Source: Firmicutes bacterium HGW-Firmicutes-11
Lineage (GTDB): Bacteria > Bacillota > Clostridia > Peptostreptococcales > Anaerovoracaceae
Length of the DNA: 64,000 nt
Direction: 5' to 3'
Assembly: GCA_002840285.1 (NCBI GenBank)
Contig: PHAE01000006.1
Location: forward strand, 1-64,000
This document shows, in pieces, positions 28,035 through 35,568 of this stretch (positions are counted from its first letter, which is position 1; every line of letters starts with the position of its first letter). The notes under the pieces are model-generated. The model was not told where the DNA came from. It searched no databases and worked only from the letters and a program-made list of their open reading frames with translations. The position numbers and the translations under genes were made by a program.

Positions 28035-28997
28035 CTACAGAATATGGCAGGCAGCATAGTGCTCTGGCGCCAATTCCCTCCACTCGGGGACCTCCTCCGT
28101 GCAGCGGGGAATGGCGTAAGGGCAACGGGTATGGAACCGACATCCTGACGGTGGATTCATCGGGCTGGGGATGTCTCCCTGAAGAACGATCCTCTTTCGA
28201 TCCCGGCTTACTCTTGGGTCTGGGATGGGGACTGCGGAAAGTAGGGTTTGCGTATAGGGATGCAACGCATGACGGTACACCTCGTTGCTTTTTCCCAGTT
28301 CTACCATGTTTCCCAGGTACATGACGCCGATTCGGTTTGAGATGTGTTTGACGACCGAGAGATCATGGGCGATGAACAGATAGGTCAGTCCCATTTCACT
28401 CTGCATATCCTCCAACATATTCACGATTTGAGACTGGATCGACACGTCAAGAGCTGATACCGGCTCGTCGCAGACGATGAATTCCGGTTCTACCGCAAGA
28501 GCTCTGGCAATACCGATCCGCTGTTGCTGACCGCCGGAGAACTCGTGAGGATAACGATTAGAGTGCTCGCTGTTCAAGCCCACCTGAATGAGAAGTTGTT
28601 GGACTCGCTTGGTACGATCACTCTTGTTGTCGGCAAGCCGGTGGATATCGATGGCCTCGCCGACGATTTCGCCGACGGTCATTCTTGGGTCCAAAGACGC
28701 GGATGGATCTTGGAATATGATTTGCATCTTCCTGCGGTAAGGCAACATCTTTTCATGGGTGATGTCGACTCCGTCATAGATGATTTTTCCAGCGGTTGGT
28801 TCATGAAGACGGAGAATTGCGCGACCTAGCGTGGTCTTTCCACAACCGGATTCGCCGACCAGCCCCAACGTCTCTCCCCGGTTGATGAACAAGTTAACGT
28901 CTTCGACCGCCTGCACATATTTATGTTTCAACAGTCCCGTTTTGATGGGAAAGTATTTTTTCAGATGCTCGACCCGAAGTAGTTCATTACTGGGCAT
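28035..28997 (-). CDS. oppF: Oligopeptide ABC transporter ATP-binding protein
   Basis: 320 residues. Walker A GESGCGKTT, signature FSGGQQQRIGIARAL, Walker B FIVCDEPVSALD, and the C-terminal oligo_HPY extension with CRFHTRCPYAIPRC (iron-sulfur or zinc-type Cys motif of OppF/DppF). Start at 28997 is chosen for AAGGAGG upstream; it overlaps the end of oppD by 11 bases. Confidence 0.95.
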   Translation of the reverse strand: MPSNELLRVEHLKKYFPIKTGLLKHKYVQAVEDVNLFINRGETLGLVGESGCGKTTLGRAILRLHEPTAGKIIYDGVDITHEKMLPYRRKMQIIFQDPSASLDPRMTVGEIVGEAIDIHRLADNKSDRTKRVQQLLIQVGLNSEHSNRYPHEFSGGQQQRIGIARALAVEPEFIVCDEPVSALDVSIQSQIVNMLEDMQSEMGLTYLFIAHDLSVVKHISNRIGVMYLGNMVELGKSNEVYRHALHPYTQTLLSAVPIPDPRVSRDRKRIVLQGDIPSPMNPPSGCRFHTRCPYAIPRCTEEVPEWRELAPEHYAACHIL

Positions 28998-30000
28998 CAG
29001 CGGCCTCCTTCTCTGCATCATCTACCAAAAGCCAGCAGGCGGCGGTGTGGCAGTCCCCGACTTCGATTTGGGGAGGCTCTTGTCTGAGGCATATTTTCAT
29101 GCAAAACCCGCAGCGGGGTCCAAAAGGACAACCGGGGGGTGGATTCAACATATCTACGGGAGTTCCCTCGATCGGGATCAGTCTCTCGTGCTGTTCTTCG
29201 TCGACGCGGGGCATCGATTTGAGAAGCCCAAGCGTATATGGATGCTTTGGTTTATAGAAGATGTCTTCCACACAGCCTTGTTCCACTATCTTGCCGGCGT
29301 ACATGACCGACACCTTGTCGCAGATTTCAGCAACCACACCCAAATTGTGGGTAATGAAGATGATCGCCATTCCGGTCAATTTTTGTATTTCCTTCATCAA
29401 CTCTATGATCTGTGCTTGTATGGTCACATCCAGAGCGGTCGTCGGTTCATCAGCGATCAGTATCTTTGGATCGCATACAAGTCCCATAGCGATCATGACT
29501 CTTTGGCGCATCCCGCCAGACAGTTCGTGAGGGTATTGTTTCATCCGTTGTTCCGGGTTGTTGATGCCCACCAACGTCAGCATTTCGATAGCCCTTGCCT
29601 CTGCCTGATTTTTCGGTATCACGTCGTGGCAACAAACTGCCTCGATCAGTTGATTCCCGATGGTGTAGACCGGGTTCAGGCAAGTCATGGGATTTTGGAA
29701 AATCATGCTGACTTCGTTTCCTCTGAAGCTTTGTTGTTCTTTGCTAGTGAATGCGAGCACATCCCGCCCTTCAAACTTGATGGAACCGCCGGTCACCCGG
29801 CCTGGACTCTGAAGCAATCCCATGATGGCATAGGCTTCTACGCTTTTCCCACTGCCGGATTCACCCACGATGCCCATGACTTCTCCGGAATAAAGATCAT
29901 AGTCGATCCCGCCGACGGCCTTGACCTCGCCGGCTGGAGTGAAGAACGATACATGTAAATTTTTGATTTCCAGCAGTTTTTTATGCATGTTGATTTCCAT
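28987..30000 (-). CDS. oppD: Oligopeptide ABC transporter ATP-binding protein
   Basis: 337 residues. Walker A GESGSGKSV, LSGGMRQRVMIAMGL signature, Walker B LIADEPTTALD, and C-terminal oligo_HPY with CPFGPRCGFCMKIC. With OppF it forms the ATPase heterodimer. GGGAGAGAG upstream supports the first ATG. Confidence 0.95.
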   Translation of the reverse strand: MEINMHKKLLEIKNLHVSFFTPAGEVKAVGGIDYDLYSGEVMGIVGESGSGKSVEAYAIMGLLQSPGRVTGGSIKFEGRDVLAFTSKEQQSFRGNEVSMIFQNPMTCLNPVYTIGNQLIEAVCCHDVIPKNQAEARAIEMLTLVGINNPEQRMKQYPHELSGGMRQRVMIAMGLVCDPKILIADEPTTALDVTIQAQIIELMKEIQKLTGMAIIFITHNLGVVAEICDKVSVMYAGKIVEQGCVEDIFYKPKHPYTLGLLKSMPRVDEEQHERLIPIEGTPVDMLNPPPGCPFGPRCGFCMKICLRQEPPQIEVGDCHTAACWLLVDDAEKEAADAQ

Positions 30001-30013
30001 GATCTCTCTCCCC

Positions 30014-31069
30014 CTACTTCTTCAATCTGGGATCCAGTGCGTCTCTGAGGCCGTCTCCGAACAGGTTCAGAGTCAGGATCATTACGGACAGGATAAAGGA
30101 TGGGATCAGGAGTCGATGTGGATAGCTGTACATGCCGCCCAATGCATCTGAAGCCATTGATCCGAGACTGGTCATCGGCGCAGAAACTCCCAGTCCAAGG
30201 AAGGACAGAAAAGATTCCAAAAAGATGGCGGAAGGAATCTGAAGACTGGTTGTGACGATGATCTGCCCAATGCAGTTTGGCAGCAGGTGGCGACGGATCA
30301 GCCTGGCATTGGATGCGCCGAGGGCTCTGGCAGCTGTCACAAATTCCTGCTGCTTCAACATGAGCACTTGCCCCCGGATGATACGGGCCATGCCGACCCA
30401 GTATAACAATCCAAAGGCGATGAATATTGAGATCAGACTCGGCCCAAGGGTCGAAAAGCTTTTGACCAATGGGCTGGTGCTGGTATTGAACCAATCGTTG
30501 AGAGGATCCTTCAGAACCGTACTGAGCAGAAGTACGACCAAGATGTCCGGTACCGAATAGATCAGTTCAAGGAAGCGCATCATCACGTCATCTAATTTGC
30601 CTCCGAAAAATCCGGATATTGCCCCGTACAGCGAACCGATCACCAGCACGATCAAACTTGCGGCAATACCGACGATCAAAGAGACTCTGGCACCAAACAT
30701 CGTTCTGATCATGAGGTCTCTTCCATGATTGTCCGTCCCAAATGGATGGTCCCAGGACATAGGCAGATTTTCGTCGCCACGCACCTGGGTCGCATAATCA
30801 TTCTCCATGAAAAGCGGCCCGATAAAAGCGAACAGGAAGATGACAATGACGATAAACATAGATATCATGGCAACTTCATTTTTTTTCAGACGACGCCAGG
30901 CATCCTGCCAGTAGGATAGGCTTTGCTTCATTTCGATGAAGCTCTCTTTTTCCTCCGCTGTAGCAGGGAAAAAATCGTCTTGTTTATAGCTGTGTTGTCC
31001 TAGTATAGGTTCCACATCCGTCTGCCATGTGGGGAAGGAACACCATCCAAACAGTTTCATCGTCCTCAT
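30014..31069 (-). CDS. oppC: Oligopeptide ABC transporter permease
   Basis: 351-residue inner-membrane permease. An N-terminal cytoplasmic stretch of about 65 residues precedes the first membrane helix; this is longer than in many OppC proteins. The EAA loop reads EFVTAARALGASNARLIRRHLLPN. OppC N-terminal domain YWQDAWRRLKKNEVAMISMF is recognisable. Start codon overlaps the oppB stop (ATGA). Confidence 0.94.
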   Translation of the reverse strand: MRTMKLFGWCSFPTWQTDVEPILGQHSYKQDDFFPATAEEKESFIEMKQSLSYWQDAWRRLKKNEVAMISMFIVIVIFLFAFIGPLFMENDYATQVRGDENLPMSWDHPFGTDNHGRDLMIRTMFGARVSLIVGIAASLIVLVIGSLYGAISGFFGGKLDDVMMRFLELIYSVPDILVVLLLSTVLKDPLNDWFNTSTSPLVKSFSTLGPSLISIFIAFGLLYWVGMARIIRGQVLMLKQQEFVTAARALGASNARLIRRHLLPNCIGQIIVTTSLQIPSAIFLESFLSFLGLGVSAPMTSLGSMASDALGGMYSYPHRLLIPSFILSVMILTLNLFGDGLRDALDPRLKK

Positions 31070-32004
31070 GCTCCTTCACCTCCTTTTGTCAGATCGATTC
31101 TTGGATCTACAGTCTTGTACAAAATATCCACGACCAGGTTCATCGCGATCAGTAAGGCGGCGAGAAAGATCGTCGTGCCCATTATGATCGGATAATCCCG
31201 GTTTAGAATGCTCTGAATGAAGTAGCGGCCCAGACCCGGGATGTTGAATACCGATTCGACGACGAATCCACCGGTAAGAATGTACGCGGTGAGCGGTCCC
31301 AGATACGTCAGGACAGGAATAAAGGAGTTACGGAGGGCATGTTTGAATATGATGGATCTGGGAGATACGCCTTTCGCTCTTGCCGTACGGATGTACTCCT
31401 GATTGATCACGTCCAGCATGCTGGCCCTTGAAAGCCGCCCGATGTAGCACATCGGATAGAACGCGAGGGAAAAGCATGGCAAGATATAGCTTTTCCAGCT
31501 CAGCAGTCCAACCGTGGGCAGAACTTTCCAGACCGTTCCAAAGAGGATCAAAAGAACCGTCGCGACGACGAATCCCGGGATTGACACTCCAAGAGTCGTC
31601 ACCACTCGAAGCACACTGTCCACCCATTTCCCGCGGTGGTAAGCGGCAATCGATCCCATTGGCACCCCAAAGAGAATCGCCCATATCAACGCGATCACAC
31701 CGATCTTTGCTGAAACAGGAAACATTTCCATTATGATTTTCAAAACCGGGCGATTCTTTTGCATCTTAAACGAGACGCCAAGATCTCCCTGCACCAAGTC
31801 GACAATGTAATTTTTCATTTGAACCAAAAGTGGTTTGTCTAGTCCGTACTTGGCCTCCATTGCGGCCAATACTTGTGGAGAGGGAGACTTTTCGCTGAGG
31901 AAGGGGCCTCCGGGGACGAGATTCATGAGAAGAAATGTGACACATGTGATGATGAGAAGTATGATAGCTGCCTGAACGAAACGCTTGGCTATGAATTTTA
32001 TCAT
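31066..32004 (-). CDS. oppB: Oligopeptide ABC transporter permease
   Basis: 312-residue permease with six membrane helices. Starts IKFIAKRFVQAAIILLIITC, contains the EAA loop EYIRTARAKGVSPRSIIFKHALRN and the family GGFVVESVFNIPGLG segment. First gene of the oppBCDF operon, transcribed from a promoter at 32076-32104. Confidence 0.95.
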   Translation of the reverse strand: MIKFIAKRFVQAAIILLIITCVTFLLMNLVPGGPFLSEKSPSPQVLAAMEAKYGLDKPLLVQMKNYIVDLVQGDLGVSFKMQKNRPVLKIIMEMFPVSAKIGVIALIWAILFGVPMGSIAAYHRGKWVDSVLRVVTTLGVSIPGFVVATVLLILFGTVWKVLPTVGLLSWKSYILPCFSLAFYPMCYIGRLSRASMLDVINQEYIRTARAKGVSPRSIIFKHALRNSFIPVLTYLGPLTAYILTGGFVVESVFNIPGLGRYFIQSILNRDYPIIMGTTIFLAALLIAMNLVVDILYKTVDPRIDLTKGGEGA

Positions 32005-32075
32005 TGGAATCTTTGCTCCATTCGCGGATGTCCTGAAGTCCCGAAAAAAATGGCCGGATCGGACTTTGTGAGATT

Positions 32076-32104
32076 ATTCTATACTTCGATGAATAAAAGG
32101 TCAA
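32076..32104 (-). promoter_or_regulatory. oppBCDF promoter
   Basis: Minus-strand TTGACC (32099-32104), 17-bp spacer, TAGAAT (32076-32081). Its -35 is 16 bp from the -35 of the divergent acyltransferase promoter, so the two could share regulation. Confidence 0.7.
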
Positions 32105-32120
32105 GTGAAACAACTTGGTC

Positions 32121-32149
32121 TTGTAACCGTTATGGGAAACCCTTATAAT
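32121..32149 (+). promoter_or_regulatory. Promoter of the acyltransferase gene
   Basis: TTGTAA (32121-32126), 17-bp spacer, perfect TATAAT (32144-32149). Confidence 0.75.
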
Positions 32150-32182
32150 CATAGCTGTAAGCATCTGAATTTTGGAGGATCT

Positions 32183-33388
32183 ATGGACGGACTGCAACGG
32201 CATCGCGTGGTATACAAATTGATTCGCGCCCTTCTGATCCCGTATCTTCGTCTGCGGTTCCACTATCGTTGTCAGAAATCCGATGACCGACCTTCTCCCG
32301 CTTTGATCCTGGCCAACCATAACACCGATTGGGATCCGATGTTTATATCGATCGGGTTTCCTTCTCATATGTATTTTGTTGCCAGCGAGCACATTTTTCA
32401 TTGGGGCGTTTGGAGCAGGTTGATCAATTACCTTGCCGCTCCCATTCCACGGGCCAAGGCGACCAACGATACGCGAACGGTAAAAAAGATCCTTCGCGCC
32501 CTTAACGCAGGAATCAATGTCTGCGTTTTTGCCGAGGGCGACCGTTCCTTCAACGGCGAGACCACCGACATCGCTCCTGCGATCGGAAAGCTGGCAAAAC
32601 AAAGTGGCGTCGGACTGATCACCTATCGTCTCTCCGGCGGATACTTCACACAGCCCAGATGGGGGCACAGCATACGAAAAGGTCCGACCTACGGGATGCC
32701 GGCGGGACATTATACAAAGGAAGAACTCGCCGAAATGACCGATGAGCAGGTCAACGAACGCATTCGTCGCGATTTATATGTCAATGCCTTTGATGACCCG
32801 ATGGTAGAAAACGGACGCTATGTAGGCAAACAGCCGTCAGAGCATCTGGAAATCGTGTTGTATTGTTGCCCGGCATGCGGGAGCATCGCAACGATCACGA
32901 CTTCCGGGGACAGACTTTCCTGTTCCTGTGGCCTGTCTCTGCGTTACAACACGTTGGGAAGGTTCGAGACGACTGAAGGTGAACAGCTTCCCTTTGAAAC
33001 GATTCTGGAATGGGATCAGTGGCAGCAAGGCAAAATGAAGGAGATCCTGTCGGAACGTCTTCGCATAAACAACGCAAACCCTATTTTTGCAGATGAAAAT
33101 CAAACCTTGTATCGGATCAAGAAACGGGAATCCGAAGAGAATCTCGGCACCGGCCGCCTTTCCCTTTTCACCGACCGGCTTGAGTTTCAGCCGGAGGGAT
33201 CGGTTCCACAATTGTTCCTCTTCCGGCAGATTGCAGCGATGGCAGTCCACGGTAGAATGTCCTTGGTGTTTTCCACCGATAATGGCGATTACTATGAACT
33301 CCGTGCAACGCGGCCACGTTCCGCAACAAAATATATGGAATGCTATCGATTCCTTTTAAAGAGAACCCTCTGGAAGGAGAGTGATTGA
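32183..33388 (+). CDS. 1-acylglycerol-3-phosphate O-acyltransferase-like protein with C-terminal extension
   Basis: 401 residues. The N-terminal half is a PlsC-type acyltransferase with the catalytic NHNTDWD (HX4D) near residue 51 and FAEGDRSFNG near 115. After about residue 215 it carries a zinc-ribbon-like segment, CCPACGS...CSCG (about 233-255), and a further ~140-residue beta-rich domain I do not recognise. TGGAGG before the ATG at 32183 decides the start. Probably acylates a lipid precursor at the membrane; the role of the extension is unknown. It precedes the GltS-like gene by 3 bp. Confidence 0.8.
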   Translation: MDGLQRHRVVYKLIRALLIPYLRLRFHYRCQKSDDRPSPALILANHNTDWDPMFISIGFPSHMYFVASEHIFHWGVWSRLINYLAAPIPRAKATNDTRTVKKILRALNAGINVCVFAEGDRSFNGETTDIAPAIGKLAKQSGVGLITYRLSGGYFTQPRWGHSIRKGPTYGMPAGHYTKEELAEMTDEQVNERIRRDLYVNAFDDPMVENGRYVGKQPSEHLEIVLYCCPACGSIATITTSGDRLSCSCGLSLRYNTLGRFETTEGEQLPFETILEWDQWQQGKMKEILSERLRINNANPIFADENQTLYRIKKRESEENLGTGRLSLFTDRLEFQPEGSVPQLFLFRQIAAMAVHGRMSLVFSTDNGDYYELRATRPRSATKYMECYRFLLKRTLWKESD

Positions 33389-33391
33389 CCG

Positions 33392-34777
33392 ATGGATTTT
33401 TCATCTGCAAATCTGGCGCTTTGGAATGTGATGGTGCAGTTTGGATTTCTGGCCGGTGTTATGCTGATCGCCAACGCATTGCGTAGAAAAATACCGGTGA
33501 TACGAAGGAGTCTGATGCCTACCGCTGTGATCGCCGGCTTTCTTGCCTTGCTGCTCCGCATGTCGGGTTTTTTGCCGATCGACCGTGGATTTATGGAAAT
33601 GGTGACCTATCATACCATCGCCCTGGGCTTTATCGCCCTATCTTTGCGTATGCCAAGAAAAGCAGAAGCCTCGGTCGGTGGAGAAATGATCGCAGCAAAG
33701 AGTGGCGCTCTCATCGTAAGTTGCTATTTGCTCCAGGGGATATTGGGGCTTGGTATTTCCATCGGGCTCGCCTACACTTTTATGCCAGATCTGTTCAAGG
33801 CGTCAGGCATACTTCTCCCCATGGCCTACGGCCAGGGCCCCGGACAGGCAAATAATGTTGGATCGGCCTATGAGGTGTTGGGCTTCGCAGGAGGGCAATC
33901 CTTCGGGTTGTCTCTCGCTGCTGTAGGATTTCTGTGCGCCTGCATCGTTGGCGTATCCAGTTTGAATCTCCTATATCGCCAGGGTAAATTTAGTATCAAA
34001 CCTCACGACGTGATTTCCGGTTCAGTCACGCTGGAGACCTTTCAGAATGAAAATGAGATCCCGATCGAAGAATCCATCGACCGGTTTTCGATACAGGCCG
34101 CTTTGGTCCTTCTTGTGTATCTGTGTACTTTCTTTCTTTCCGATTTTGTGACTTCGCTGCTAAACCAGCGTGCTCCGGGGATCGGTGCCACGATATCGCC
34201 CTTGATCTGGGGATTCAACTTCGTCATCGGATCACTCTTGGCTCTCTTGTTCCGAAGGTTTTTCATCTGGCTGATGAACAAGAAAATAATGACACGTCAG
34301 TATCCCAACAACTATCTTCTGAGCCGCATCTCCGGCGCGGCGTTTGACATAATGGTCGTAGCCGGTATCACTGCGATCGAGATCAAAGATTTGGCAGGAC
34401 TGTTGGTTCCGTTTGCTCTGATGGCAATTGCAGGATGCATCGTCACCTACTATTACCTGAAGTGGATCTGTAAAAAATTATACCCTCAATATTACTATGA
34501 GGGCTTGCTTTCCATGTTTGGTATGATGACCGGGACGATCAGTTCCGGCGTGCTATTGTTGCGTGAGATCGATCCTTCCTTCCGCACGCCTGCCGCAGGA
34601 AATCTTTTGACAGGGACCAGCGCCGCCATTCTGTTTGCGGCTCCTATCTTGATTTTGATCGGCATGGCTCCAAAATCCACGCCCTTGCTTTTTCTTACTT
34701 TCGGGTTGTTGATCGTCTACTTTGTTCTGCTGCTGCTGTTCATGCTCAAAGCAAAAGGTCGCGTCAGGAGTAAGTAA
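33392..34777 (+). CDS. GltS-type sodium/glutamate symporter family protein
   Basis: 461 residues with about 11-12 membrane segments. The MAYGQGPGQANNVGSAYE loop corresponds to the conserved glycine-rich re-entrant region of sodium:glutamate symporters, and a second hairpin region MFGMMTGTISSGVLL follows near residue 375. It is distant from E. coli GltS, so the substrate (glutamate or another carboxylate) is uncertain. Co-transcribed with the acyltransferase. Its last 14 bases overlap the convergent Crp-family gene. Confidence 0.8.
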   Translation: MDFSSANLALWNVMVQFGFLAGVMLIANALRRKIPVIRRSLMPTAVIAGFLALLLRMSGFLPIDRGFMEMVTYHTIALGFIALSLRMPRKAEASVGGEMIAAKSGALIVSCYLLQGILGLGISIGLAYTFMPDLFKASGILLPMAYGQGPGQANNVGSAYEVLGFAGGQSFGLSLAAVGFLCACIVGVSSLNLLYRQGKFSIKPHDVISGSVTLETFQNENEIPIEESIDRFSIQAALVLLVYLCTFFLSDFVTSLLNQRAPGIGATISPLIWGFNFVIGSLLALLFRRFFIWLMNKKIMTRQYPNNYLLSRISGAAFDIMVVAGITAIEIKDLAGLLVPFALMAIAGCIVTYYYLKWICKKLYPQYYYEGLLSMFGMMTGTISSGVLLLREIDPSFRTPAAGNLLTGTSAAILFAAPILILIGMAPKSTPLLFLTFGLLIVYFVLLLLFMLKAKGRVRSK

Positions 34778-35435
34778 GAAGTTTCTTGCGGTCCTTGATA
34801 ACGACACCGCCGCGAAACAGTTCCACGATCCCTTCAGCGGCAAAATACTTCAGCATGCGGGTCACTACTTCTCTCGCTGTGCCCATGTGGCGTGCAATCG
34901 TGTCATGGGTGATCGGCAAGCGGTCACTGCCCTCTATATTTGATTGCTCAAGCAGGAACAAAGCCAGTCTTCGGTCAAAACTCATAAACAAGGTTTGTTC
35001 CATGATCCACATCACATCAGAAAAGCGGGAAGCCATCAACTGATTCGTGTATTCCGATATCGGAAGGGACTTATGTTGAAATTCCTGATACAGCCAGGTC
35101 GGGATCAGATAAGCTTCCGTGTCTTTGACCGTTTCCACCATGACGTCGAAACTGATATTTTTGAACGCACAGGAAGCGGAGAAGATGCAGATGTCCCTTT
35201 CAAAAAGGCGATAAAGCGTGATCTCTTTGCCCCCTTCCGAGACGATAAACACTCGCACTTGTCCATGACGCAACAAAAAAAGCCCGTCGCAATCACCGGT
35301 ACCGCCGTGGATCACCGTTCCCGCAGGCAGTTGACGCAAAGAGATTCCCTCTTCCAGCCGTTGCTTCTCCTCTGGTCGCAGTTCCTTCCAAAAGGGCAGC
35401 GCCCCTTCTATGAATTCCCGATCTATTTCTCTCAT
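34764..35435 (-). CDS. Crp/Fnr-family transcriptional regulator
   Basis: 223 residues: a cyclic-nucleotide-binding fold (about 20-130) with the Firmicute subgroup motif DICIFSASCAFKNISFD, and a Crp-type winged helix (HDTIARHMGTAREVVTRMLK) near 168-188. The two cysteines could be redox sensors, which is inference. Start at 35435: no ribosome binding site exists, and a promoter places transcription start at the A of this ATG, so the mRNA is probably leaderless. Divergent from the CoA-disulfide reductase gene, its likely target. Confidence 0.88.
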   Translation of the reverse strand: MREIDREFIEGALPFWKELRPEEKQRLEEGISLRQLPAGTVIHGGTGDCDGLFLLRHGQVRVFIVSEGGKEITLYRLFERDICIFSASCAFKNISFDVMVETVKDTEAYLIPTWLYQEFQHKSLPISEYTNQLMASRFSDVMWIMEQTLFMSFDRRLALFLLEQSNIEGSDRLPITHDTIARHMGTAREVVTRMLKYFAAEGIVELFRGGVVIKDRKKLLTYS

Positions 35436-35441
35436 GTTTCG

Positions 35442-35470
35442 ATTATCGCACACCTACAAAAAAATCGCAA
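35442..35470 (-). promoter_or_regulatory. Leaderless-type promoter of the Crp-family gene
   Basis: Minus-strand TTGCGA (35465-35470), 17-bp spacer, and GATAAT (35442-35447) preceded by TGC as an extended -10. Counting 7 bases on gives a start at exactly 35435, the A of the ATG. Confidence 0.65.
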
Positions 35471-35476
35471 TGTTCG

Positions 35477-35489
35477 GTGACTTCGTCAC
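35477..35489. promoter_or_regulatory. Candidate operator for the Crp-family regulator
   Basis: Perfect inverted repeat GTGAC-TTC-GTCAC. Its centre (35483) lies about 41 bases upstream of the predicted start of the CoA-disulfide reductase mRNA, the position of class II Crp/Fnr activator sites, and just upstream of the regulator's own -35. It is one base shorter than the classical TGTGA-N6-TCACA spacing. Confidence 0.45.
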
Positions 35490-35511
35490 GGAAGGACTTG
35501 AAAAGATAAAT

Positions 35512-35531
35512 TATAATCAATGTAGTTGATT
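35512..35531 (+). promoter_or_regulatory. CoA-disulfide reductase -10 element and overlapping palindrome
   Basis: TATAAT at 35512-35517 with no recognisable -35 (CGGAAG at 35489-35494), as expected of an activator-dependent promoter. The palindrome AATCAA-TGTAG-TTGATT (35515-35531) covers the predicted start and could be a second protein-binding site. Confidence 0.5.
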
Positions 35532-35568
35532 TTTTAACAATCATGCAGAAATGCGACAGGAGGCATAA

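Noticed and set aside
28831-29958. 375-codon open frame antisense to oppD/oppF
   Set aside because: Mirror of ABC ATPase sequence with intact Walker motifs on the minus strand.
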